From the NCBI RefSeq assembly GCF_023256255.1, contig NZ_JAGDXD010000028.1, forward strand, positions 124,001-188,000: 64,000 bases of DNA. The letters run 5' to 3'. Below, in pieces: positions 28,186 through 37,278 of this stretch (position 1 is the stretch's first letter; every line of letters starts with the position of its first letter). This stretch comes from Caldivirga sp. GTDB taxonomy: Archaea; Thermoproteota; Thermoprotei; Thermoproteales; Thermocladiaceae. The notes under the pieces are model-generated. The model saw only the letters and a program-made list of their open reading frames with translations. It was not told the DNA's origin and ran no database searches. A program made the position numbers and the translations under genes.

Positions 28186-28546
28186 GGTTAGTTCAGTTTT
28201 ACTGAACATTATCGTTGATGTACTAATGCTTCTTATTTTATACGGCTTACTAAGTCTGCTTGGTTACTCAATATCATTAATTGGACTACTGCTGGTTATA
28301 GTAGCCATAGCCGCCGCTGGAGTTAGGTCGATAGTGAAGGGTACTGAGCACTCAATATTCGCAATTGTGGCGTCACTAGTAGAGGGCTTAGCATTACTCT
28401 CCCTTTTCACAATGGGCACTAGGCCTGCTTCAGTAGGTGGAATGGTTACTGTGTCTTCATCATTAATGCTCGACTACATGCTTGCCTTGTCAATAATCCT
28501 ATACCTAGTCTACACGATGATTGATGACACCCTTTCCACTGATTAA
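28175..28546 (+). CDS. small multi-pass membrane protein, third of the operon
   Basis: About four hydrophobic segments fill its 123 residues. ATG 28175 overlaps the stop of the preceding gene by 11 bp and is preferred to the TTG at 28163. Its 3' end overlaps the PfkB-kinase gene, on the other strand, by 4 bp. Function unknown. Confidence 0.6.
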   Translation: MPGKVSSVLLNIIVDVLMLLILYGLLSLLGYSISLIGLLLVIVAIAAAGVRSIVKGTEHSIFAIVASLVEGLALLSLFTMGTRPASVGGMVTVSSSLMLDYMLALSIILYLVYTMIDDTLSTD

Positions 28547-29475
28547 TCCCTATTACCCAGCCGCCTAATCCATTGAGCAGTTAGGTTACTCATGTTAGGC
28601 ATATCCATGGGGCTTAGTACGCTTAACTTTAAGGAAGCCACATAATTAGCCAGCATGCATGCACCATAATTACTAAGTCCCTTCAACACCCCAGCAATGT
28701 AGGCCGCATCAAACGCATCACCAGCCCCAATTGTTGTTAACGCATGTTTCACTTCACGCGTGGGGCAGCGCCTGGACTTACCGTTACTAATCAGTAAAGC
28801 TCCCCTACTGCCTAACTTAATTATGAAGTGCCCCCCACTCATCCTCATTACCTTAACAGTATCCTTAAGGCTTAATCCATAGAGTGCCTTAGCCTCCTTA
28901 CCATTAAGCAGAAGTATCCCTGACGTTTTAAGGAACGTTACTAATTCCCTAATGTATCCGGCAGCAGGACCTGGATCCAGGAACACGATTATCCCATTAT
29001 CAATACTGGCCTTAATTATCCTAGTTATCGTTTCCTTAACGCTATTAGAGTACGCAGCATTGAAGCCACTTACGAATATTGCCTTAGAGGACTTGATTAC
29101 CTGCTCATCAATATCACTAGGTGTTAAGTAGGCCCCAGCACCCACATAGCCTAGGAAGGCGTGCCTACCCTGTTCATCAATTATATTATTTGAGACTGTC
29201 GTGTAGGAGCTGCTCATGCGCTTAAGGAAACCTGTGTAGACACCTGCCTTCTCAAGCATGCTAATTAGGAGGGTTGAGAATGGGTCATCACCAAGCTTAT
29301 CAACGACGGCCACCTTTAAGCCAAGCTTGCTGGCTATAATAGCAGCATTACATGCACCACCCGGTGACAGTACTGGTTCATTGGTTACCACTAAGTCATA
29401 GGCCCTTATGGGGAGTTTCTTAACCCTATAGTATACGTCTAGGACGCAGTCCGAAACGACTAGTAGGTCGAACAT
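28543..29475 (-). CDS. PfkB/ribokinase-family sugar kinase
   Basis: The 310-residue protein has the two PfkB signatures: a Gly-rich PGGACNAAIIASKLG near residue 37 and the ATP/catalytic-base motif TIGAGDAFDAAYIAG near 247 (Asp as base). It would phosphorylate a sugar or nucleoside. It starts directly after the stop of the MFS transporter with no gap, so import and phosphorylation of the same substrate is a fair inference. Confidence 0.88.
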   Translation of the reverse strand: MFDLLVVSDCVLDVYYRVKKLPIRAYDLVVTNEPVLSPGGACNAAIIASKLGLKVAVVDKLGDDPFSTLLISMLEKAGVYTGFLKRMSSSYTTVSNNIIDEQGRHAFLGYVGAGAYLTPSDIDEQVIKSSKAIFVSGFNAAYSNSVKETITRIIKASIDNGIIVFLDPGPAAGYIRELVTFLKTSGILLLNGKEAKALYGLSLKDTVKVMRMSGGHFIIKLGSRGALLISNGKSRRCPTREVKHALTTIGAGDAFDAAYIAGVLKGLSNYGACMLANYVASLKLSVLSPMDMPNMSNLTAQWIRRLGNRD

Positions 29476-30729
29476 TCATGCTACACCCCAAGCCCTTACG
29501 CTAATGCCTTTTCCAGTCTCTACGCCAATAATGTACCAGACTATGCTTGTAACTGCCCCAACCCCTAGTATTGCTGAGTTAACTAGTAGGTAGAGTTCCA
29601 TTGGTATGTAGGCTGAGGCAAATAGTACTGGGATTGAGCCGCCTAGTGAAATAACCCTAACTAAGGCAGTGTAGGTTCCCCTCCTAATTACCTTCCAGTA
29701 TTCTGACTTAAGAGTGTCTTCAGTTAAAAAGTACGCATTGATTAGTATTGAGAATGCTGTGAATAAGCCCCAGAATAAGCCTAGGTTACGCATCCAAGTG
29801 TGGATTGTTAAAGCTAGGATTAGGGTTATTAATGTTGATCCTATTGATGAGGCAACCAACATCAACTTCCTACTTACTGAATCCGCAAGCAAACCTATGA
29901 TTACCCCTGACGTTAAGGCAACTACGGAGAATACTAGGATTAACCAATTGGTTAGGCTTGGTAGGAAGTAAGGCCCAAGGGTTAACGCTAGTAAACTGAA
30001 CCCAGCGGTATAGGCCCATCCAATTAACCCACCTACCATTACCCTTAACCATGTTGGAGGCAGCTTAATTCTCGCAGCAGTCTTGTAGAGTGGATTATTA
30101 GAAACCACATTAGATTCATTCACATTATTATTAACTTTACTGGTTGCCTCCAACCACAGTGCAGATTCAGGAAGCATTTGCCTAAGCATGTAGACTAGAG
30201 GCACTATAACCATTAATGTTGCCCCTAATGCAAACCTCTGCATTATTGGACTAACATTAAGTAGCGTAAGCATAGCAGCTAATGCACCACCTAAATTAGT
30301 AAAGTTGAGTATAATGAAAACTAGCTTACTCCTGTGCCTACTTGGGAAGTACTCGTGAGCTGCCGTCATAACTGTATTATACTCACCACCAGTAGCTACT
30401 AGTAGTAGGCTTAGGAAAGTAAGCAGCATTACGTATCCTTGGCTAATAATTAATCCAGCAGCCCCAACGGCATACATTAAGAGAGTTAAGTAAAGCGTTC
30501 TTCTTCTACCAAGTGCATCTGAGAGGGGGCCAGTTACGATGCCTCCAATCATTAGCCATAGTGGTGGCCAAACCGCCAATAGTGCCGTTAAGTACCTTGG
30601 CGTTGTCACCCAGCCAGTAGCTAGATATGAGATTGAGTATACGTAAGCCTCAATTGTTGTGCTTAGGCTAAATACTATGAATGCAATTGTATGCGTTTTA
30701 TCCCAATGATCCTCAAAAACTAAGGACAT
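29476..30729 (-). CDS. MFS transporter, probable sugar or organic-acid importer
   Basis: Twelve membrane segments can be traced over 417 residues, with the MFS loop motif GPLSDALGRRRT after helix 2 (about residue 63) and a weaker copy GLLADSVSRKL in the second half (about 281). The frame opens at 30768, but a minus-strand TATA (ATTTAAAAAT, near 30754) lies 25 nt before ATG 30729, which I choose. It is in one unit with the PfkB kinase. Confidence 0.88.
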   Translation of the reverse strand: MSLVFEDHWDKTHTIAFIVFSLSTTIEAYVYSISYLATGWVTTPRYLTALLAVWPPLWLMIGGIVTGPLSDALGRRRTLYLTLLMYAVGAAGLIISQGYVMLLTFLSLLLVATGGEYNTVMTAAHEYFPSRHRSKLVFIILNFTNLGGALAAMLTLLNVSPIMQRFALGATLMVIVPLVYMLRQMLPESALWLEATSKVNNNVNESNVVSNNPLYKTAARIKLPPTWLRVMVGGLIGWAYTAGFSLLALTLGPYFLPSLTNWLILVFSVVALTSGVIIGLLADSVSRKLMLVASSIGSTLITLILALTIHTWMRNLGLFWGLFTAFSILINAYFLTEDTLKSEYWKVIRRGTYTALVRVISLGGSIPVLFASAYIPMELYLLVNSAILGVGAVTSIVWYIIGVETGKGISVRAWGVA

Positions 30730-30836
30730 GGAGACTAGGATAATTATCCTATTTTTAAATATTAACACATAAATTCAATATAACTCATAAAATCCATAAC
30801 CCTTAGGCCAAACACACTTAGATTAATTTCAAGGAA

Positions 30837-32819
30837 CTACCTAACAGGCTTCTGCTTCTTACCCAGTAGTATGGCCTTAAGGCTAACTCCATTAACCTTA
30901 GTTACCTTAAACCTCACACCAGGTAAGTCACCATATGCCCTACCCTCAGGTCCTCCTATTCTCTCAATTATGACCTCATCATGCTCATTAATTAGATTCA
31001 GACCCCCATCCCAGGGTACAAACGCTGTAACAACCTTGCCATTCTTAGTAAGTTGGACCCTGACACAATTACCAGTTACTAGTCCATTCGCAATGAAGTT
31101 ATGGTATGGGCTTTCTGTCGTTACATCCCAGAGCTTATCGTTCCACTCAACAGGCCTTATCTCCGTAACCATATCCCAAACAAGCCCTGAACCCTCTAAT
31201 CCTAGGGTATTCTCAACAACCCACTTATTGAATGGAGGTATTCTAACAGTCCTACCTACGTAATTAGTATTCTTAATGCCCCTCAGCCACTTATAAACCG
31301 TGGCCTTATTAACCCTGTACTGGCTCGTAATGGTCTTAACTATGCTGAGCTTATCATAACCTTCACTCGCCAGTTTCCTTGCTAATTCATAGGCCTCAGA
31401 ATAGTGCTGCCAAATCATGGTCTTCCTACGCAAATACTCATACGCTAATAAAGCCAATGAATCACGTTCCTTATTATATGCATAGCCTATCCTTCCGAAA
31501 AATCTTAATAAGTTCTCAGTCTTACTAAGTATCGTAATTCTTAATCTAGTAGTCCTAATACCATCCTTCCTAATAACACCATCGCTAACCATCACTGGTG
31601 TTGTTTCCACACCAAATTCACTAAGCAATGCTTTAATGTCGTTTAGGAAAGCTACCCCGTTATCCACTAGGCTTTCTGCCTTATGCACCACCAATGATAA
31701 TGGCTGGAAAGTTCTACCGTTTTTCTCGACCCGTGGTTTCTCTAACTCACTACCGAAGTACGCTGCTAGAAATTCTGCCTTAACATCCAATGGCGCCTCC
31801 ATTATCCATTTAGGAACTCTGTACATTTGCAACGCCTTATCACCAACAGGAACACCCAGTGCCTTAAGAAGTACGAAAAGCGCTATTGAATTAGCAGAGG
31901 CAACGTACGATTTACCACTAATTACCTGTACTAAACCATTACCCCAGGTAACGGTGCTCTCACGCTCATACTCCTTTATTACAGATGCCTTGAACCCTAG
32001 TTCACTCACATCACTTATAATATCCTCAAGATCACTAGGATTCCCACTGAATGCTATCTTACCCCCATAGCCGTTACCACCCCTGGCATAACTTAGTGAA
32101 CCATCACCAAACAAGTGTCCGACTAATCGTGCAATTCTATAAATATTCCTATTGTTATACTTAAGTGGTATTAACCCAAGGCCCTTGAGCTCATCAATAA
32201 TCCTATCAATCTTAGAATTAGGTGGGGCTTCCCTCCTGATATCATCCTCCGTCAATATGATCCTATCATCGTTAAGAGCGTATGCCTCAATGGATTCCCT
32301 TGGGTATACTGACACGTAATCACCGGGCTTAACTTCCTTAAGCGGCAGAATTCCCTTACCCGTGTATATTGGGTGATCCCCACTTGCTATTATTCTCCTG
32401 CCATAGAGAGTCCTTAATTCATAAACACCATCCTCCTTAAACTCCTCAGGCTCTATATAGAAAAAATCAACGAGGTTCGTCGGCTTAATTACCTTAAAAT
32501 CCTTATTAAAATGAACTATTGATACATCACGCCATTTATCAGTAAGGTTTATTATCTTAATGGCTACCCTTGGCGTTAGATTAATGAGTGTATCCGGCGT
32601 TACGCACTTCCTAACTGCTGCGTTTGGTTTCCTGGCCTCAACACCTACCTTCTCTAGAACTATGCCTCTTGCCATTGGGGCTCCTTCCAATGGATCATAC
32701 TTCTTAACGAACCCTAATGCCCTCTTCTTATACTGAATATCACTCCACTTAAACTTCTGCCTCCTTCTCCTAAGTTTCCTGGCAGCATATAGTCCTAATG
32801 GGCTCTTTTTACCGCTCAC
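30837..32819 (-). CDS. rps12: ribosomal protein S12 precursor with in-frame intein
   Basis: The 660-residue product is uS12 split by an intein. Residues 1-71 are the N-extein ([18 protein letters not shown] to KPNAAVRK), 72-584 the intein, and 585-660 the C-extein ([10 protein letters not shown] to KKQKPVR). Splicing would give a normal 147-residue archaeal S12 with the join in [14 protein letters not shown], the universally conserved loop at the ribosomal decoding centre. The first extein residue after the join is Cys585, as required. The gene starts at GTG 32819, 31 bp downstream of nusA, in the L30e-NusA-S12 order common in archaea. If the intein failed to splice, the protein could not function, so splicing must be efficient. 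Confidence 0.96.
   Translation of the reverse strand: MSGKKSPLGLYAARKLRRRRQKFKWSDIQYKKRALGFVKKYDPLEGAPMARGIVLEKVGVEARKPNAAVRKCVTPDTLINLTPRVAIKIINLTDKWRDVSIVHFNKDFKVIKPTNLVDFFYIEPEEFKEDGVYELRTLYGRRIIASGDHPIYTGKGILPLKEVKPGDYVSVYPRESIEAYALNDDRIILTEDDIRREAPPNSKIDRIIDELKGLGLIPLKYNNRNIYRIARLVGHLFGDGSLSYARGGNGYGGKIAFSGNPSDLEDIISDVSELGFKASVIKEYERESTVTWGNGLVQVISGKSYVASANSIALFVLLKALGVPVGDKALQMYRVPKWIMEAPLDVKAEFLAAYFGSELEKPRVEKNGRTFQPLSLVVHKAESLVDNGVAFLNDIKALLSEFGVETTPVMVSDGVIRKDGIRTTRLRITILSKTENLLRFFGRIGYAYNKERDSLALLAYEYLRRKTMIWQHYSEAYELARKLASEGYDKLSIVKTITSQYRVNKATVYKWLRGIKNTNYVGRTVRIPPFNKWVVENTLGLEGSGLVWDMVTEIRPVEWNDKLWDVTTESPYHNFIANGLVTGNCVRVQLTKNGKVVTAFVPWDGGLNLINEHDEVIIERIGGPEGRAYGDLPGVRFKVTKVNGVSLKAILLGKKQKPVR
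31068..32606 (-). mobile_element. LAGLIDADG intein inserted in rps12
   Basis: The 513-residue intein has every expected block: Cys72 in CVTPDTLI (block A), GDHPIYT with His149 (block B), two LAGLIDADG motifs, [10 protein letters not shown] (232-241) and LAAYFGSE (351-358), a helix-turn-helix region (about 487-512), DVTTES...HNFIAN (block F, 565-578) and a terminal GLVTGN with Asn584 (block G). The usual penultimate His is Gly583 here, a variant known to be tolerated in some inteins. The homing endonuclease has acidic residues in both motifs (D239, E358), so it may be active. Block names follow the standard intein scheme. Confidence 0.95.
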
Positions 32820-32850
32820 AATGTGCCCCCTGGGCTAGCCTTAATAAGCG

Positions 32851-33297
32851 TTATGGTATCTTGACGTTGTCAATGTCAAAATACCTCTTAGCCAGTAAGG
32901 CTGCTCTTTTAAGATTCCTATGGTACTTACCTAACGCTATGCCCTTCTCCCCCTCCTCAACCCTAATTACTGCTACCTTCCCATTATTAGGAAGCTTATT
33001 GATGCTTATATTTATCACCTTAGCTGGGTAGAGGGCATTCCTTAGTAATTCCTCAGGATCATCACCGTATTCAACAATCTCAACATCTTTACCAAGTAGA
33101 TTCCTAAGCTTCTTAACATTTATGCCTCCCTTGCCAACAGCCAATGGTGCAAAGTTCTTATCAACAATGAAGATGATCCTATTGAACTCAGGATCATATA
33201 TAGCGTCCCTTGGTGTTATTCCAGTAACGCTTTCAAATAGCGCCGCGTACCTTAACTCATCGTCAGTTAGTATGATTCGACCCCTACTCTTAGACAT
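32851..33297 (-). CDS. nusA: archaeal NusA-like transcription factor, KH domains
   Basis: The 148-residue protein consists of two KH domains without the S1 and N-terminal parts of bacterial NusA, the archaeal form. GxxG loops are visible as [11 protein letters not shown] (about 75) and, less clearly, IALGKYHRN (about 120). It is thought to bind RNA during elongation or termination. The frame opens further up at 33312, but ATG 33297 ([10 protein letters not shown]) overlaps the L30e stop by 8 bp and fits the family start. Confidence 0.93.
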   Translation of the reverse strand: MSKSRGRIILTDDELRYAALFESVTGITPRDAIYDPEFNRIIFIVDKNFAPLAVGKGGINVKKLRNLLGKDVEIVEYGDDPEELLRNALYPAKVINISINKLPNNGKVAVIRVEEGEKGIALGKYHRNLKRAALLAKRYFDIDNVKIP

Positions 33298-33601
33298 TAC
33301 CACCACCAGCAAGGGACATTATACTACTCTCCCCTGGGTCAATAATTGCCACAACAGCTATCTTATGGCTTCTCCTTAATGCACCACCCAGTTCCCAACT
33401 TGTCCCAGCGTAGGTGAATATTGGCACTTGAGATAACTTAGCGTACCTTTCAACATCCTGCTTAATGCTTGGTGGTACATTGGCAGCCATTATAACTAAC
33501 TTAGCGTCACCATTGAGTATTGCCTTTATTGATTGCTTAACGCCCATCGTCAACCTACCTGTATTAGCTACAACTTGCAGTTCCCTTGATATATCTATCA
33601 T
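33290..33601 (-). CDS. rpl30e: ribosomal protein L30e
   Basis: This 103-residue L7Ae/L30e-family protein binds a kink-turn in large-subunit rRNA. The family stretch [13 protein letters not shown] (about 36) and [13 protein letters not shown] (about 61) are present. A minus-strand TATA (TTTATAAA near 33628) lies 27 nt before ATG 33601, the promoter of the L30e-nusA-S12 operon. Confidence 0.95.
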   Translation of the reverse strand: MIDISRELQVVANTGRLTMGVKQSIKAILNGDAKLVIMAANVPPSIKQDVERYAKLSQVPIFTYAGTSWELGGALRRSHKIAVVAIIDPGESSIMSLAGGGNV

Positions 33602-33886
33602 CTAACTCCATCATCCCTTAGTCTTTTATAAATCTTTCGCCAGGAACCTAGCCCTAGGTTAATCATGCGGTTACAATATTGGTACTTTTTATTGAGGATT
33701 AGGGTAATGGGGTCAGTGTTAAGGGGGGATAGTGCATTATTACTGCTTTAAACCCATCTAGGTAAGGGTACTACCTATCCCATGACCAATAACACCACAA
33801 GCAAAGGAAACCACCCAAATAAAGGTAGGGAGTCAGTAAGCTTAAGAGGTGTTAATACCTAGGTAGAGATATGCGCTAGGCGGTGT
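33602..33886. other. intergenic spacer with operon promoter and small inverted repeat
   Basis: Besides the TATA box of the L30e operon, the spacer holds a TAGGTA...TACCTA inverted repeat near 33758-33776. No open frame or tRNA is seen. Confidence 0.5.
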
Positions 33887-34561
33887 TTAACTAACTATAC
33901 CCTTAGCTGCGTTTATTTCCCTAAGGTACTTATTCATGTAGAGTAGTCTCTCTATAACCTCACCTTCAGGTTCAAGTTCATAAAACACTTGGGTTTCGAA
34001 GATCTTAACTTCACTACACCCTCTACTACAGATAAGTGATATTAACTCATCCATGGATGGGGACCTACCTTTCTCTTCATGGAACTTAGCCACAGTCTCA
34101 ATTATCTTATGAGCCAAGTAAGCTTCAATACTGCCGTCTGGCCTCTTAACCAGTAAACCATGGTAACCAGGTATGAGTATGCTGGCTAAGTTATCCATGT
34201 TTACTTGCCTAGGTTGATTATTAACAATTACCTCAATAATTATCCTCTTAACCTCACTTAACGATAGTGGGCTATACTTTGGGGAATTGAAGGCAGCATA
34301 CCTAGCTATCATAATGACATCATCGTAAAGGTTCCTAATAGGGTATGGTGATCCAACATCCCCCCTAAGCTCCCTATACCTAAACCCATTACTAACCTTA
34401 ATCTTCTCTACAGATACCCACACACCAAGGCTCATTGACTTAAGGTGATTTGCAGCAATAGGCATCTTCTCAATATTCCTTAGCTTACTCTCTATTGCGT
34501 ACCGAGCCAGCCTAACCAGCAATGTGCCATCAGTTAATGTTAATGGTTTAAATAAATCCAT
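33887..34561 (-). CDS. AMMECR1-domain protein
   Basis: The 224-residue protein follows the AMMECR1 pattern: LVRLARYAIES at the start, then RELRGDVGSPYPIRNLYDDV (about 65-84), where the family has LRGCIG, an AARYAAFNSPKYSPLS-like stretch, and IEVIVNNQP. It ends with an extra helical tail rather than the usual cysteine-containing tail. The molecular function of AMMECR1 is not settled. Cys is replaced by Asp in the signature, so any thiol chemistry is lost. The start is set at ATG 34561, with TTTAAAG 24 nt upstream, rather than the TTG one codon earlier. Confidence 0.75.
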   Translation of the reverse strand: MDLFKPLTLTDGTLLVRLARYAIESKLRNIEKMPIAANHLKSMSLGVWVSVEKIKVSNGFRYRELRGDVGSPYPIRNLYDDVIMIARYAAFNSPKYSPLSLSEVKRIIIEVIVNNQPRQVNMDNLASILIPGYHGLLVKRPDGSIEAYLAHKIIETVAKFHEEKGRSPSMDELISLICSRGCSEVKIFETQVFYELEPEGEVIERLLYMNKYLREINAAKGIVS

Positions 34562-34865
34562 CAATAGCCACTACGCATTCCTAGGTTTAAAGCATAATCC
34601 AATGATTAACCAGTAATATGATAATATTACACTTCATACGTGTAGTAAAACGACACAGACTAAAGAGAACTCCTGCCTCATTGAGGTGAGACTTCTAATC
34701 TTTTTAATTACCTTTAAATGCACTGTAGTCATCCCCTTAACTCATTGATGTTAGTCTTTTCCCTCTTAATACCCTAGCGTATTAAAAACATCAGGCAATC
34801 AAGGCAAGCTACGCTACAGGTAGTTAGTGATGAATTTAAAAAGCGCCTTCAGTTAGTAAGTAGGC
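34562..34865. other. spacer between divergent genes
   Basis: This 304-base stretch carries the promoters of the two divergent neighbours (TTTAAAG near 34585 for the minus strand, ATTTAAAAA near 34838 for the plus strand) and a short CCTCA/TGAGG hairpin near 34677-34687 followed 15 nt later by a T run. No gene is evident. Confidence 0.5.
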
Positions 34866-35621
34866 ATGCCTAGTGTGCCGCAGACTGTTGAGCTGGGGCT
34901 AAGGATTGTTAACTTAAGTGAGGAGAAGGGAGTGCCTGTGAGATTACTTGGTGGTGTAGCAGTCTACATACTTGCCTCCGCAGTGTACCCTAAGGTACCT
35001 TCATTATCAAGGACCCCGAAGGATATAGACTTGGTAGCGCATGCTAAGGATTCAAGCAGATTAACTTCATTAATGGAGAATATGGGTATTGAGGCTGATA
35101 AACGCTTCAACGCGCTTCACGGCTACGAGAGATTAATGTTTAGGGAGCCAAGTAGTGGTACCCGGATTGATGTATTCCTTGATGTGTTTAGGGAGAGCCA
35201 CGTCATAAACCTGAAGGATAGATTAGAGGTCTTTAAACCTACAATACCACCAAGTGACTTACTCTTAACAAAACTTCAAATATGGAGTATTAGTGAGAGG
35301 GACATTAAGGACATAATCGCTCTCCTACTTAAATTCAAGGTAGGTAGCAGTGATTCAGTAAGTGAACTAGATGCTAATAGGTTGATTAGCTTAACCTCAA
35401 ATGACTGGGGATTGTACAAGACTGTTATAGTTAACTTAAGTAGGGTTACTGACTATGTTAAGGGTCATGGGGAATTAGCCGAAATTAGTGGTGAAGTAAT
35501 CGGTAAGATTAATGATATTCGCCTTAAAGTTGAGAAGGCGCCTAAGTCAATAAAGTGGAGGCTTAGATCCCTCATCGGTGAGAGGGTTAAGTGGTATGAG
35601 GAACCTGAGGAGGTTAGTTAA
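34866..35621 (+). CDS. nucleotidyltransferase-superfamily protein (AbiEii-like)
   Basis: The 251-residue protein has the fold signature LLGGVAVYILA (about 27-37) followed by KDIDLVAHAKD (about 57-67), the GG/S and DxD elements of the DNA polymerase beta-like nucleotidyltransferase superfamily, then IDVFLD (about 101), which may give the third acid. The rest is helical, as in AbiEii-type antitoxin-system proteins and related uncharacterised archaeal proteins. No clear toxin or antitoxin partner adjoins it. A TATA box lies 27 nt before ATG 34866. Confidence 0.65.
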   Translation: MPSVPQTVELGLRIVNLSEEKGVPVRLLGGVAVYILASAVYPKVPSLSRTPKDIDLVAHAKDSSRLTSLMENMGIEADKRFNALHGYERLMFREPSSGTRIDVFLDVFRESHVINLKDRLEVFKPTIPPSDLLLTKLQIWSISERDIKDIIALLLKFKVGSSDSVSELDANRLISLTSNDWGLYKTVIVNLSRVTDYVKGHGELAEISGEVIGKINDIRLKVEKAPKSIKWRLRSLIGERVKWYEEPEEVS

Positions 35622-35774
35622 TTTAAAGAACCTAAGCAGCTAAAATATTATAGGTAATGGTTTAGGGTGAAATAAAACCTTAAGCTAATATCATGGGATT
35701 GTAGGAGTTAAGGTGCTATTACTGAAATGGTTTAACCTGGTAATCTTTATAAACCAGTACTGCATAATGATTTT

Positions 35775-36281
35775 ATGAGTAGTGGTGAAACTGGTAGTTC
35801 CGGTAGTGAGGAGGAGAAGAAGCAGGTTACCATTAAGGGTGTTGATAAGGAGCTTTACGATAAGGCACTTCAAATGTCTAGGGAAATGGGTATAACTGTT
35901 GGTGAATTAGTTAATAAATCATTGAGGGCATTCATATCGCTAGCCGATGTAACGAATAAGGCTGTTACATCAATGGCGCAGGCTCTGTCTGAATCAAGTA
36001 AGGCATTCATAGAGGGTGCTAAGGGTGTTAGGGTTATATCTAATGTTGATGAATTAACCGTTACTAAGGAGGACCTTGAAAGCCTTGATTCACAAGTCAC
36101 CTTCAGGGGTATTAAACGATTAATCTTCAATAGTGACGTTAATTGGGAATTATTCGACAGCAAGGTTAGTTCAATAGTAATGTGTGATGAGGTTGTGTTA
36201 CCTAAATCCATACCTAAACTTAAAGCTGTTGAGAAAATGAGGTTTGTTAAGAGGATAACGGTAATGCAGCAGTCTAGTTAA
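35775..36281 (+). CDS. hypothetical protein with ribbon-helix-helix-like N terminus
   Basis: After an acidic Ser/Gly/Glu tail (1-17) comes KQVTIKGVDKELYDKALQ and GITVGELVNKSLRAF (about 18-57), which resembles a ribbon-helix-helix DNA-binding unit. The remaining 110 residues are unfamiliar and carry repeated strand-turn elements (VTFRGIKRLIFNSDV). A TATA (CTTTATAAA near 35746) gives a leaderless start at ATG 35775. A regulator role is a guess; it lies 64 bp before the KaiC-like ATPase. Confidence 0.6.
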   Translation: MSSGETGSSGSEEEKKQVTIKGVDKELYDKALQMSREMGITVGELVNKSLRAFISLADVTNKAVTSMAQALSESSKAFIEGAKGVRVISNVDELTVTKEDLESLDSQVTFRGIKRLIFNSDVNWELFDSKVSSIVMCDEVVLPKSIPKLKAVEKMRFVKRITVMQQSS

Positions 36282-36345
36282 GTAGCTTATTTGAGTTAGC
36301 AATTTTAAACAATGTTTTATTAAAGCCAATGCCTATTCCTAGGGC

Positions 36346-37083
36346 ATGGAGACCCTTCAGTTGAGCCCATTAAATGAACTTGTACCAGCAGGAATACCGT
36401 ATGGCTACCTCATGTTGATTAGAGGTGACTTAGGCATGGGTAAGACCCTTATGGTTAAGCGTATTGCAAGGGAAATTCTCTCAAAGTACCCTGTATTATA
36501 TATTACGTTTGATGATGACCCTAATTCGGTAAAGGATGGGCTAAGCGACTACGCGTCTAGGTTATTCATAATAGATGGATTCAACCTAGGTGAGGCCACA
36601 AGTAGGTCAACACCTAATGTTGTGGGTAGTATAACGGAATTAGACCCGAGACAGTTGATTAATGGGATAATTAGTAATTTGCCTCAAACTAAGGCAAGAG
36701 GAGTAATAGTGGATTCAGTGAATGACATGCTTATGAACATTGACCCAAGGAGCCTCCTCTTCCTCTTAAAGGAAGTGAAGATGATTACTAGGCGGTATAA
36801 TACAGTGAGCGTTATGGTCGCCCACACGACTACTGAGGACTTAAGTGGAATGATTGATAACATGGAGTATGTGTTCGATGGAATAATTGAAATTGAACTT
36901 GACCCAAACTTAGCTCAATTAGGTGTGCCGGTTAGGAGACTTAGGGTTAAGAGACTTAAAGGCACAGCCCATTCAATAGACTGGTTCTACTTCACAATAT
37001 CTAAGGGGGATATAGTACCAGTTAACATAGAAGACATTAAGAAAGCCTTAGGCGCCACCCTTAGTATGCAGGGTGAGAGGTAA
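36346..37083 (+). CDS. KaiC/RecA-superfamily ATPase
   Basis: This 245-residue single-domain RecA-like ATPase has Walker A GDLGMGKT (28-35) and a Walker B-like VIVDSVND (about 127) and starts with the short linker typical of archaeal KaiC-like proteins. The catalytic-Glu pair found in KaiC is weak: FDDDPN (about 55) sits where EE usually is. The role is unknown; such proteins often act in signal transduction with small regulators, and the upstream ribbon-helix-helix-like protein could be one. Confidence 0.8.
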   Translation: METLQLSPLNELVPAGIPYGYLMLIRGDLGMGKTLMVKRIAREILSKYPVLYITFDDDPNSVKDGLSDYASRLFIIDGFNLGEATSRSTPNVVGSITELDPRQLINGIISNLPQTKARGVIVDSVNDMLMNIDPRSLLFLLKEVKMITRRYNTVSVMVAHTTTEDLSGMIDNMEYVFDGIIEIELDPNLAQLGVPVRRLRVKRLKGTAHSIDWFYFTISKGDIVPVNIEDIKKALGATLSMQGER

Positions 37084-37121
37084 GGGAACTAAACCAGGAG
37101 GTTTAAGGCTTATTATTTTAC

Positions 37122-37129
37122 ATATATAA
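37122..37129 (+). promoter_or_regulatory. strong TATA box without a following ORF
   Basis: ATATATAA, within a run of 18 A/T-rich bases, is better than most TATA boxes in the window. It would start a transcript near 37152, yet no reading frame follows before the malic enzyme's own TATA (near 37250). Confidence 0.45.
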
Positions 37130-37218
37130 ATATGCAGTAGTAGTGAAACTAATAAACTATCAAACAGTAAGTGTTGTTCCTTAGCTAAAAAGTCCACTAA
37201 TGATAAATACTTTGTATT

Positions 37219-37243
37219 GCCTATTTTGAATACGTTAATAGGC
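37219..37243 (+). other. 7-bp hairpin before the malic enzyme promoter
   Basis: GCCTATT and AATAGGC pair around an 11-nt loop. It could be the 3' end of a short transcript from the TATA box at 37122, or an operator of the malic enzyme gene. Confidence 0.4.
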
Positions 37244-37278
37244 GAAATAAATAAATACCCTAGCTTGTCAAATATTTT

